Virus record (IMG/VR): IMGVR_UViG_3300030090_000470
Coordinates: 1 to 61,603 of that record
DNA: 61,603 nt
Direction: 5' to 3' (one strand)
DNA from: a virus
Made by a program: the position numbers and the translations under genes. Numbering within the stretch: position 1 is the first letter of the stretch; every line of letters starts with the position of its first letter. Below the pieces are notes generated by a model. That model was given only the letters and a program-made list of their open reading frames with translations, searched no databases and had not been told where the DNA came from. This document shows, piece by piece, positions 1 through 7,380 of this stretch.

Positions 1-128
1 GCATTATCATCTTCTCGCAATTCAATAAAAACTGAATCGCCGACTTCCATATCGCCCCATGCGTATTGTGAACCTCTGCCCCTGATATCTTCAGGGATAG
101 GAACTCCTTTTTCTATATTAAATTTCAT
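1..128 (-). CDS. Conserved small phage protein, partial duplicate copy (cut by the window edge)
   Basis: This is the first 42 codons of the same gene found complete at 61298-61588. It appears twice only because the contig ends overlap. The ATG at 126-128 overlaps the stop codon of the preceding gene (TAATG), indicating translational coupling. The reading runs off base 1. On a circularised map this copy should be merged with the right-hand one and not counted as a second gene. Confidence 0.85.
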   Translation of the reverse strand, partial: MKFNIEKGVPIPEDIRGRGSQYAWGDMEVGDSVFIELREDDN

Positions 129-143
129 TAGTGTATATCCTCG
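1..143. repeat. Terminal direct repeat, left copy
   Basis: These 143 bases match positions 61461-61603 except at position 78 (G here, A at 61538). A repeat at both ends of a contig usually marks a circular assembly of a circularly permuted genome, or a true direct terminal repeat. The mismatch means the two ends come from different variants, or one base is a sequencing error. The repeat covers the start of a small gene and the first bases downstream of it. Confidence 0.95.
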
Positions 144-346
144 ATTTTAATAAGTTTATTATCTTCTAAGTATTTTTTCCAAAACATAAAGACTAGAGCG
201 GGGTCGTTGACCCCCTCTAGTTGCTCACAGCCTTGTGCTATCATAAGGTCGGCTAGCTCTTGTGCTAGCTCATTCTCATGTGCTTTGCTGAATACAGCTT
301 CCCATAGTCTACCTAGTAGATTCGCAGGTATTCTATATTCGTCCAC
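128..346 (-). CDS. Small hypothetical protein (72 aa)
   Basis: A 72-residue, mildly acidic, probably helical protein with no family I recognise. The start is a GTG at 344-346 that overlaps the TAG of the DUF932 gene in the sequence TAGTG, and its own TAA overlaps the next ATG. It therefore sits in a tightly coupled three-gene string reading from 1371 across the circle junction. It may depend on the DUF932 gene for translation. Function unknown. Confidence 0.7.
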   Translation of the reverse strand: MDEYRIPANLLGRLWEAVFSKAHENELAQELADLMIAQGCEQLEGVNDPALVFMFWKKYLEDNKLIKIEDIH

Positions 347-1371
347 TATGCCGCCCTCGATAGAGCCATATCTAGTGCTTTAGCTTTTCTATTAGCTCCT
401 GCACCAAACCAAGCACTATGTAAAGCATTACCTTTTACTTGCGAAGTCCTAAGGTGGTCTTCGACATAGGTAACAGCATTAAATGCACCCCACCATGTTT
501 CTTTAGCTGATTTAAGGTTTGCACCTGGAGAGTTGTAATACCCTTCCATAGCTAATGCAGGGAACTTATTAAGTTTCTCCGCTAATGGTTCTTGTATACC
601 GACTGCTTTACCTTCTGAACGTAATTTTTCTTCTAGTTTATATTGCATAAGCATATCTGGTTGATATATTTCTGCAACGTAATCTATTACGTCAGAATGT
701 TTAGCTTTCGCTTTAGATAGAGTTGTAGCATATTGCTGAAACTCTTGCATTTTAGATTTAGATAAACCTAGTGCCTCTTCTGCAGTTTTAACAACTTGGT
801 CATTGAAATCTCTAACATGCGGCACTCTAAAGTGATTACCTGCTTGTTCTAGAGCCAATGTAAGTGTGTTATTACAAACTACTCTTATAGGCGTTAGTTT
901 TATCGTCATCGATTTACCTGCTACGTGTGGTTGATTAATTAAGAGATAACCTCCTATTTCATCACCACCAGCAAGTTCAAAGTCATCTGAGATTTTAGCT
1001 AAACCCCAAATTTCTTTACCGTTTCTTAAACTACCTGCAGTTTCCATGGTCATATCACCAGCTTCTGTAAAGCGTTTAAAAAACTCAAATACCCTCTCGT
1101 TTTGGAAAGGAACATAGTTCTTCCCGCAATGCGAAAGTATTGTATTGTCGCTGTCACGAACAATATGGTAGGTATCTTCAGCTTGAATTAACCCCACGTT
1201 GTCGCTCCAGTCTGGAGTATCGATAGTGTAGCTTGGACGTTTACTAACAGTCCAGTTTAACTCTGCCGCCTCCAACATTTGCAATGGCGTAAGATTAGAC
1301 TCTACCTTAACACCTAGTTTGTGCCAAGGGACATCGTTTGCCCACGCTATTGTTTCTATATTATGTGCCAT
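346..1371 (-). CDS. DUF932 / phage-plasmid-like protein (TIGR03299 family)
   Basis: This 341-residue protein has the hallmarks of the DUF932 family found in many phages and plasmids: an early segment with PWHKLG (residues 15-20), a central SMTIKLTPIRVVCNNTL stretch around residue 155-170, and a helical C-terminal third. The length is normal for the family. The biochemical role is unknown. An early accessory role is usually assumed because the genes sit among small early genes, as here. It has a good Shine-Dalgarno (AGAAAGGAGA) and its own early-type promoter at 1428-1456. It heads an operon with the 72-aa gene and the small gene spanning the contig junction. Confidence 0.9.
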   Translation of the reverse strand: MAHNIETIAWANDVPWHKLGVKVESNLTPLQMLEAAELNWTVSKRPSYTIDTPDWSDNVGLIQAEDTYHIVRDSDNTILSHCGKNYVPFQNERVFEFFKRFTEAGDMTMETAGSLRNGKEIWGLAKISDDFELAGGDEIGGYLLINQPHVAGKSMTIKLTPIRVVCNNTLTLALEQAGNHFRVPHVRDFNDQVVKTAEEALGLSKSKMQEFQQYATTLSKAKAKHSDVIDYVAEIYQPDMLMQYKLEEKLRSEGKAVGIQEPLAEKLNKFPALAMEGYYNSPGANLKSAKETWWGAFNAVTYVEDHLRTSQVKGNALHSAWFGAGANRKAKALDMALSRAA

Positions 1372-1427
1372 ATAATTTCTCCTTTCTGATAGTTCATATG
1401 GTTGTAAGCCCCACGCTTACCCTTATA

Positions 1428-1456
1428 ATAGTATATAACAACTTTACGAAAGTAAA
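1428..1456 (-). promoter_or_regulatory. Early-type promoter for the DUF932 operon
   Basis: Minus strand: -35 TTTACT at 1451-1456, 17-bp spacer, -10 TACTAT at 1428-1433 (TATACT also fits two bases closer). It shares the GCTTTACTTT block seen upstream of a dozen other operons. The leader contains a small hairpin with GTAAGC/GCTTAC arms. Confidence 0.65.
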
Positions 1457-1833
1457 GCACTAGTAAGAGCAGTCCAGTCGTAGGGAACGGTGAGAGTTAG
1501 AAGAGCTTTATGATTATATCCACCTTTTACTAATTCTTTAATTCCTGTTAGGCTGTCGATATGGTAGAGTTTGATTTCATCATTTTTTCTAGCCATGACG
1601 AATACTTGTCCTCCATGCATTGCACGTTTAGTTAACCATGATACTTGCATGGGTCGTAGAGTGAGTTTATTTCCTGAATGTATTTCTTTTAGTTCTATCC
1701 AAAATTCTTTGCCCCAACCACAACCGTTAACGTCGGGCACACCTGCACCTGTCATACCTGTTTCAATACGCTGTAGGTGAATATCTTTTAGGTTTTCTCT
1801 TAATAAGAGCCAGAGATTCTTTTCTTTAGCCAT
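1444..1833 (-). CDS. VRR-NUC-like PD-(D/E)xK nuclease
   Basis: A 129-residue protein with the layout of the small stand-alone VRR-NUC / Holliday-junction-resolvase-like nucleases common in phages. E24 sits in the first helix, then GVPD (D34), then the strand IELK with E47 and K49, followed by a conserved LRPMQ (55-59) and an aromatic/basic helix. These give a plausible PD-(D/E)xK metal site. A likely role is cleaving branched DNA during replication or packaging, or degrading host DNA. The ATG at 1833 lies inside the end of the upstream zinc-finger gene (34-bp overlap), so the two are co-transcribed. The fold is assigned by eye from the motif pattern. Confidence 0.75.
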   Translation of the reverse strand: MAKEKNLWLLLRENLKDIHLQRIETGMTGAGVPDVNGCGWGKEFWIELKEIHSGNKLTLRPMQVSWLTKRAMHGGQVFVMARKNDEIKLYHIDSLTGIKELVKGGYNHKALLTLTVPYDWTALTSALLS

Positions 1834-2450
1834 TCTTCGTGTCTGAATAAATCTGGTTTTCTAACATTTTCTTGATAGTATTTTTTCGAATAAGCTGCAC
1901 GTTTTTTCCTAGCTTCTTTATTAGTTCTATATTTCTTTTTTTGTCTTTCATTTATTTTTTCTTTATTTTTTTGCATATATTTTGTATTTTTAACACGAAT
2001 ACTTACTTTCTGGTCTTCTGTTAAGTTAGCTAGATATTTTTTAGATTGTTGAGATGCATAAGATTCATCATGGTGTTTATCGTATTCTTCTACAAATGCT
2101 TCTAAACCTGCTATAACAACTCTAGCTTCGTGTTCATTTCTATCTTGCACATACCGTTCATGGTTAGCTTCAGCTATAGCAAATATATCTGGGTCAACGT
2201 GGTAGTCATCAACTACGAACCTTCCATTACCTGTGACATGCGTTTCATCATGTTTGATAGAGTTTTCAACTGTAGTAAAACCTCTCGGTCCTCCTGAACA
2301 GTCAAGTTCTTTATAAATATCTTTTCTATCTAAACAATTAGCTTTTATTAAACATTTTCTACTACAATACTTTCTTTTCTTCCCTGTAAGTGGGTTATCA
2401 CATTTCGGTAAAGCACATCGTAGGTATGTTACTTTCTCTTTTTTAGACAT
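1800..2450 (-). CDS. Zinc-finger protein with HNH-endonuclease-like basic region
   Basis: 216 residues. The N-terminus has a C12-C17-C29-C33 cluster that looks like a zinc ribbon, preceding an acidic middle. The last 80 residues are repetitive and very basic (KNKEKINERQKKKY-type units), resembling the DNA-contacting repeats beside HNH or GIY-YIG endonucleases. I cannot find a convincing HNH histidine pair, so a nuclease call is not safe and a DNA-binding protein is the conservative reading. There is no Shine-Dalgarno, and the promoter-like sequence just upstream would put the transcript start near the ATG, so the message may be leaderless. Confidence 0.6.
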   Translation of the reverse strand: MSKKEKVTYLRCALPKCDNPLTGKKRKYCSRKCLIKANCLDRKDIYKELDCSGGPRGFTTVENSIKHDETHVTGNGRFVVDDYHVDPDIFAIAEANHERYVQDRNEHEARVVIAGLEAFVEEYDKHHDESYASQQSKKYLANLTEDQKVSIRVKNTKYMQKNKEKINERQKKKYRTNKEARKKRAAYSKKYYQENVRKPDLFRHEEWLKKRISGSY

Positions 2451-2456
2451 ACCTAT

Positions 2457-2485
2457 AGGGTAAAGTAGATTAACGCCAAAGTAAA
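2457..2485 (-). promoter_or_regulatory. Early-type promoter, weak -10
   Basis: Minus strand: -35 TTTACT at 2480-2485 inside the shared GCTTTACTTTGG block, 17-bp spacer, -10 TACCCT at 2457-2462. It lies only a few bases from the ATG at 2450. The -35 block matches the other early promoters well and the -10 is poor. Confidence 0.5.
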
Positions 2486-2575
2486 GCAGTAAAACGACGA
2501 AATTAGCTTTCTGTTTAATCTAAGCCGTTTTAAGCCCTGACTATATCTTCTAAGGCTAAACCCTTAACTACCTCG

Positions 2576-2597
2576 TCAAAACGCCTTAGGTGGCGTC
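2576..2597 (-). terminator. Probable intrinsic terminator after the polymerase operon
   Basis: On the minus strand a 5-bp ACGCC/GGCGT stem with a six-base loop is followed by TTTT. It lies just downstream of the HTH gene (2632-2976), the last gene of the operon that begins at 8219. Confidence 0.45.
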
Positions 2598-2631
2598 TAG
2601 TGAGACCGATTTTTCCGATATAGCTTAAAAT

Positions 2632-2976
2632 TTAGTATTTCCAGTCCCAACCGCTATGTGGTACTACTGATTGATTATTTCTAATAGTTTTAATACTTTT
2701 AGTCTTTAACCATGCATTATATTCGGCTGTTATTTCTTCCATATCATTAAAAGTAGAGTTGAGTTCATTCCATTTATTACGTGCAACTTGCGTTCCTAGA
2801 TAATAATCGCCGTCACCTAACTTACAGCGTGTTACAATTTGCCATACACGTTGTTTTGTTAAATCGTATGCTTCTGCTAATTCGAGTAGAGTGATATCTT
2901 GTTTTAGCCACTCCTCATACATCATTGCATATTTTTCTTGACTTTCTGCTTTCTTCTTTGGTGTTATACCTCTCAT
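2632..2976 (-). CDS. Helix-turn-helix DNA-binding protein (sigma-region-4-like)
   Basis: 114 residues. Residues 28-50 form a clear HTH of the sigma-70 region 4 type (LLELAEAYDLT turn, KQRVWQIV recognition helix). The rest is helical with a tryptophan-containing tail. It is too short to be a sigma factor. A transcription regulator or DNA-structure protein is likely, possibly acting on the shared early promoters. The ATG at 2976 overlaps the end of the polymerase gene by four bases, so it is translationally coupled and made with the replication proteins. No wing or dimerisation domain is evident. Confidence 0.65.
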   Translation of the reverse strand: MRGITPKKKAESQEKYAMMYEEWLKQDITLLELAEAYDLTKQRVWQIVTRCKLGDGDYYLGTQVARNKWNELNSTFNDMEEITAEYNAWLKTKSIKTIRNNQSVVPHSGWDWKY

Positions 2977-4838
2977 AGAGTTATCTCCTTAACTTTGCCC
3001 CAAGATTGACCAAGCTCTGCGTCGACTAGTAGAGGAACTGCGATTTTTACACAGTTTTCCATAATCTCTATAACTTTTTTAGCCTGAGCATGATTTTCGA
3101 TAGATATGTCTACCTCATCATGTATTTGCAAGTGTGGGACTATTCCTTCCTTCCATAAGTCTATCATAGCTAGTTTAGTCATATCAGCCGCAGAGCCTTG
3201 TATCAAACGGTTGAGTGCTTTATAAGTAAATGAACGTTTAAGTTCATCGCCGTATTTATTTATTGCGTCATCTTTTGCTAGCGGTGTAGTTCTTTCAAAT
3301 TTACTTTCCCATAAATCGAAACGACACCTACGTCCTCCTATAGTTTTTATAAATCCTTTTAAATTCGCTATCCGAGTGCATTGGTCTTGTAATGCTTTTA
3401 TAAACGGAACTTTTTCATGATACTGTTGAAATAATTTTTCTGCTTCAAATTCATCTAGTCCTAGTTCTCTAATTAATTTTTCTTTACCCATACCATAGCT
3501 TAATCCTAGATTAATCGTTTTAGCTTGTTTACGTGGTATATTTGCCATATCTGCAACTATTTGGTGAAAGTCTGCATTATTTTCTGTATACTGTTGTACA
3601 GCTTCTTGTGAGCCACGTAGACTCATTTCGTTGGCGTAATGCACCGTAAGTCTAGGCTCTTGTTGTGAGTAGTCAAACGCTCCCCATTCACAGCCTTCTT
3701 CTGGTATAAATAATGACCGTATTAAATTACCTATTTCTGGGTCACGAGCAGGGACTTGTTGTAGATTAGGATTACTATAACTAAATCTACCACTGACTGT
3801 GCCACCCCTGTCGTTACGCATAGGGTGAGCCTCTGCATGTATACGACCGTTAAATACATGGTCGCCTATCATTTTATCAATAAACGTAGTTCTCGCTTTA
3901 TTTAACTTTCTAGCCCTGACAATTAGTTTAGGCAACTCGTGTTCATGTCCTTCTAACCACTGTCTTTGAAAACTAGGTGTGCCTTTTTCTGTACGTGGAT
4001 ACCACAAATCGTTTTTATCGAATATGTTTTGTAATGAAGCGTTAGCCCATAAATTTACATCACTACCATATTTCCTTTTTATTTCTACTTGTATAAGTTG
4101 TTCTTCTTTAGATAATCGACTACTAACTTCATCTGCTTTATTAGTATCGACTCTTACACCCCTCCATCGCATTTCAATGAGTAGAGGTATTAGGCTAAGT
4201 TCCATATATAAAACTTTTTCTAAATCTTGTTCTTTTATTTGTTCTTCTAATTTATGCCACAACTTATAAGTAAGTATGGCATCTTGTTCACCATAAGGTC
4301 CAACATATTTTGCTGGTAACCTATACATTTCGCTTTTAGGATTACATCCATATGCAAGTGCAGCGTCTTGTAATAATGTTTCGTCTTTAGTTTCGTTACA
4401 CCAATCTTTACCTAAACTATCTAGCGAGTACGAAAATCTATTTTCATCTAGTAGAGGGGCGGCAATGATAGTATCAAGGATTGTACCTTGTATATCAATG
4501 CCTTCCCTTTTTAACCACCCAACATCATACAGAGAATTATGAAAGATTACTTTGCGTTGAGTAGATAAAACATTTTTTAACCACCTTAATACAATACCTT
4601 CATCTAAATTACCACCACCTTTATGGCGTATAGGAAAATATCCATGCCAATCTTTTGTAGCAATACCTACACCAACAATATGACCATTACCTGTAGCCCA
4701 ACCTGGACCATTAATAAGTAGATTAGGGTCATAAGTCTCAAGGTCTATGGCTACCGTTTCATCAGTAACAAACTGTGGAAACACATCAGGCACAGACCAA
4801 GAGCTTTCGGGTTTAAATAAAGGACTTTGCAAAATCAC
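2973..4838 (-). CDS. Family A DNA polymerase with 3'-5' exonuclease
   Basis: A 621-residue replicative polymerase of the T7-like, stand-alone Klenow type. The exonuclease motifs are DLE (D32, E34), HNSLYD (100-105) and YGEQD (Y182, D186), all with their acidic residues, so proofreading should be active. The polymerase motifs are A, DYSQQEPR (389-396); B, K440 to G451 ending in LSYGMG; and C, HDE (573-575). The residue matching Phe762 of E. coli Pol I is leucine (L444). The family's usual roles are leading and lagging strand synthesis. The start is GTG at 4836-4838 overlapping the upstream TGA (GTGA). No 5' nuclease domain is present. Confidence 0.97.
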   Translation of the reverse strand: MILQSPLFKPESSWSVPDVFPQFVTDETVAIDLETYDPNLLINGPGWATGNGHIVGVGIATKDWHGYFPIRHKGGGNLDEGIVLRWLKNVLSTQRKVIFHNSLYDVGWLKREGIDIQGTILDTIIAAPLLDENRFSYSLDSLGKDWCNETKDETLLQDAALAYGCNPKSEMYRLPAKYVGPYGEQDAILTYKLWHKLEEQIKEQDLEKVLYMELSLIPLLIEMRWRGVRVDTNKADEVSSRLSKEEQLIQVEIKRKYGSDVNLWANASLQNIFDKNDLWYPRTEKGTPSFQRQWLEGHEHELPKLIVRARKLNKARTTFIDKMIGDHVFNGRIHAEAHPMRNDRGGTVSGRFSYSNPNLQQVPARDPEIGNLIRSLFIPEEGCEWGAFDYSQQEPRLTVHYANEMSLRGSQEAVQQYTENNADFHQIVADMANIPRKQAKTINLGLSYGMGKEKLIRELGLDEFEAEKLFQQYHEKVPFIKALQDQCTRIANLKGFIKTIGGRRCRFDLWESKFERTTPLAKDDAINKYGDELKRSFTYKALNRLIQGSAADMTKLAMIDLWKEGIVPHLQIHDEVDISIENHAQAKKVIEIMENCVKIAVPLLVDAELGQSWGKVKEITL

Positions 4839-5113
4839 TTTTTCTTTTTAGGTGCTTTTCCGCCTACCCATGCTTCATTAACATCGGGAGTAGATTTATC
4901 GTCAGCGACGTATCTTCCTTTTTTAGTTCTAGCACGTTTTGGTTTTGTTGTGATAACTTCAGCTTCATCTATAGGTTTTAGTTCTACTGTTGCCTCATCT
5001 ATTGCAGCATCAATTACTTCTGCTTCTTTTAAAAGTTTTTTAGCATGTTCAACTTCTAGATTTTCCTGTGTTGGTAATCCTAAGAAACCTTTTAGTTTAT
5101 TCCAAAAACTCAT
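4835..5113 (-). CDS. Hypothetical protein with basic tail (92 aa)
   Basis: 92 residues: a hydrophobic/basic start, an acidic helical centre rich in Glu and Ala, and a Lys/Arg-rich C-terminus. No family recognised. The Shine-Dalgarno is strong (GAGGAGG). It lies between a 115-aa helical protein and the DNA polymerase, overlapping both by four bases, which suggests a replication-linked role, but nothing in the sequence states one. Confidence 0.7.
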   Translation of the reverse strand: MSFWNKLKGFLGLPTQENLEVEHAKKLLKEAEVIDAAIDEATVELKPIDEAEVITTKPKRARTKKGRYVADDKSTPDVNEAWVGGKAPKKKK

Positions 5114-5454
5114 ATATCCTCCTCGTCTACGTCGTTATAAGATTCTGTTATTTCTTGTGGTTCATCTGTAGTTTGAACAAGTATTTCTTGTTCTACTAGT
5201 AAAAGATATCTACGTAAATCACGTATATCGTCTAATAGACCTGCCTCGCCACTATATACTTTACCCGCTTCGAAGATATCCCAACCATGTTTTTCAGATT
5301 GATGTTCTATCCTATCGAACTTACGAGCAAGCATCATAAAGGCACCGACACCGCCACGTCTTTTCCAAGAATCGCCGTAAGATTGTTCCGCTCGTTGTAG
5401 AGCTTGTAAATCGTTTTGAGCAACTTCTTTCATGAGATTAAAATCTGCACTCAT
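5110..5454 (-). CDS. Hypothetical helical protein (114 aa)
   Basis: A mostly helical, acidic protein of 114 residues starting at the ATG at 5452-5454, which has an AAGGAG Shine-Dalgarno seven bases upstream. A longer reading from 5475 overlaps the ThyA gene and lacks a good site. A central segment (around YGDSWKRRGG) is conserved-looking in phage proteins of this size that I recall without a name. It is in the polymerase/thymidylate operon. Function unknown. Confidence 0.7.
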   Translation of the reverse strand: MSADFNLMKEVAQNDLQALQRAEQSYGDSWKRRGGVGAFMMLARKFDRIEHQSEKHGWDIFEAGKVYSGEAGLLDDIRDLRRYLLLVEQEILVQTTDEPQEITESYNDVDEEDI

Positions 5455-5455
5455 G

Positions 5456-6484
5456 TTATTCTCCTTTTTCCGCATGGTTATTTCTACGCTCTTCTCGGGT
5501 GCGGAGCCAACTAAGACAAGCGTTTTTCCAATCTTTTGGAATTATATAATCACAGTGTGCGTATGCTTCCTCATACTTTCCTGATTTATATAAATAATAA
5601 GTAATTGCCATAGGCACTGCAATATCTCTATAACAGGGGTTTACCCAATTAGCAGCACCTATGATATCTGCAGGGTGGTAATTAAAAAATCTATCGTGTT
5701 CCCAGTCTAAACAATCATGTTCTATAAATAAATCACTAGATTGGTAATTAGAAAATGTTTCGTAAATATTTTCAAAAGGTGTATAAACATCTATAGATAA
5801 ATGTTTAACTTTATCCCATACCTCGTTAAGATAGACATGAAAACTATCACTAACTTGTCGATATACGCCAACGGGTACACCAAGTCTATGTGCAACAAGT
5901 TCTTGTAGCACTGACATATGTACCACGTTAGCACCATACGCACCCCATAGCATATCGTTAGACCTATTACAAACAGTCATATTTAATTTATTATCTCTTA
6001 TCTTAAAATAAATATTAGTATTACAAGGCACGTCTTTACTGACTCTAGCTAAATCTTTATTTGGGTCCCACATCTGTAATACTGCACGTCTATCGTCTGG
6101 GTTTTCTTTAAGAAGTTTTACAATCATGTCTATTTGGTCTTTATGAAAATATTTTCTCCACCTATAACCATAAGCACCCCACAAAGTTTCTCCGTTATCT
6201 GAAAAGTCAGACATACTTGCAACATAATAAGTTAATGATTTTAAATCGTTTCTGCCTGCTAACATCCACATGCTCTCTATAAAGTGAAAGAAAGGATTTG
6301 CATCTCTTGCTTCTATAAGACATACTCTTTCTGTTGGTTTTAAATAAACAGTAGTGACAGGGTCAACACATTCTAATGTTTTACCGTTTCTACTATCTTG
6401 TTCGATATAATTTGTTTCATCTTGAAATAAATCAATGCCTCTTAAAATAGCGTCGTTTACGTTTCTAACTTTTATTACTCTCAT
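5456..6484 (-). CDS. ThyA-family protein: thymidylate synthase or dUMP hydroxymethylase
   Basis: A 342-residue ThyA-fold enzyme, longer than the usual 264. Catalytic Cys154 sits in DVPCN, paired arginines at R132-R133 match the phosphate-binding pair, and R174-S175 and D177 match the RSxD site. N186 in GAYGAN replaces the conserved Asn that reads uracil, so the substrate should be dUMP rather than dCMP. An F/HVY segment near residue 216 carries the H and Y that bind deoxyribose. It could make dTMP or, as in hypermodifying phages, 5-hydroxymethyl-dUMP; motif inspection cannot separate these. The next gene is a thymine-hypermodification family protein, which favours the second reading. It overlaps that gene by four bases. 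Confidence 0.88.
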   Translation of the reverse strand: MRVIKVRNVNDAILRGIDLFQDETNYIEQDSRNGKTLECVDPVTTVYLKPTERVCLIEARDANPFFHFIESMWMLAGRNDLKSLTYYVASMSDFSDNGETLWGAYGYRWRKYFHKDQIDMIVKLLKENPDDRRAVLQMWDPNKDLARVSKDVPCNTNIYFKIRDNKLNMTVCNRSNDMLWGAYGANVVHMSVLQELVAHRLGVPVGVYRQVSDSFHVYLNEVWDKVKHLSIDVYTPFENIYETFSNYQSSDLFIEHDCLDWEHDRFFNYHPADIIGAANWVNPCYRDIAVPMAITYYLYKSGKYEEAYAHCDYIIPKDWKNACLSWLRTREERRNNHAEKGE

Positions 6485-7380
6485 ACACCCTCCACTAATG
6501 GTAAATTTTCATTATAATTATACATAGACCTCGTTCTCCCCTCTCCTTTATAAATACGAGAATACTTATCAAACTCACATAGACCACCCTCTATTTCTCT
6601 CATCTCATAAGGCAAATCATTTCTAAAAGTTATGTGCACTGGTAGTTCTTGTATTGCTATATCGTATAGAGCTACCATTTCACTACACCAATCATGACTA
6701 CGCTGACAAAAATCTAATGGTCTACCTGTTAATCTATTTAGTCCTCGCATAGCTCCTGGACCTGCATTAGCCCATGAATATCTATCGTTTGCTCCTTGTA
6801 GTAGGTAAGTAAATCTTAAATCTGTAACAACTTCGTACGCCATGAACGGTCCCATATATGGATATTCTCGTAATAAATTCCAACAATACTCTAAAGAGCT
6901 TTCGTTATTATCTCTACGTTTTACAAGTTTTTTTATCATATAATCTTTACGTTCCCACATATGAGTTATACATTCCGCTACACCTGTAACTTTGTCCATA
7001 CCGTTTGGGGACTTTACTATATACGCTCCTGTAACCCATTTATCTTGTTTAGTTATTTCTTCTATCGCTTTTTTCCTATCCCAATTTTTAAGTAGGTCGT
7101 TTTTTATTAACGTTCTGCCTGTGGGTATCCAATTAAACCAACGGAAAATAACCGTAGCCATAAGTACGTCATTGTCTTCACGCATAGGCTCTCGTATATG
7201 TTTTTTAAACCAACGAGTTGTTCTGTCTTCTTCGCGAAAAACTTGACAGAACTTATATTGCTGAAGTATAGGGTCATCAGTCCAAGGAGGTGGGAAGTTC
7301 TGGACTTCTTTTTGTAGTCTGATGTTTTCCCTCTCTACTTGCCAATACAAGTACCTATCAAGTTCCTCTTGAATAAACAT
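6481..7380 (-). CDS. Thymine hypermodification protein (HMUDK helical / aGPT-Pplase-like domain)
   Basis: 299 residues with the signature of the helical domain shared by phage 5-hydroxymethyl-dU DNA kinases and alpha-glutamyl/putrescinyl-thymine pyrophosphorylases. The signature is PPPWTDDPILQQYKF near residues 30-45 followed by VFREEDRTTRW (47-57), then the FRWFN helix and the WANAGPGAMRGL stretch near residue 205. No P-loop is visible, so this is the helical-domain-only form and not the kinase. In the known systems these proteins act on 5-hydroxymethyl-uracil or its pyrophosphorylated form in polymerised DNA. It is coupled to the ThyA homologue (four-base overlap) and to a methyltransferase (one-base overlap). 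I am confident of the family and less so of the exact reaction. Confidence 0.8.
   Translation of the reverse strand: MFIQEELDRYLYWQVERENIRLQKEVQNFPPPWTDDPILQQYKFCQVFREEDRTTRWFKKHIREPMREDNDVLMATVIFRWFNWIPTGRTLIKNDLLKNWDRKKAIEEITKQDKWVTGAYIVKSPNGMDKVTGVAECITHMWERKDYMIKKLVKRRDNNESSLEYCWNLLREYPYMGPFMAYEVVTDLRFTYLLQGANDRYSWANAGPGAMRGLNRLTGRPLDFCQRSHDWCSEMVALYDIAIQELPVHITFRNDLPYEMREIEGGLCEFDKYSRIYKGEGRTRSMYNYNENLPLVEGV

Noticed and set aside
5456-6484. dCMP hydroxymethylase
   Set aside because: The base-reading residue is Asn186, expected for dUMP; dCMP enzymes have Asp.
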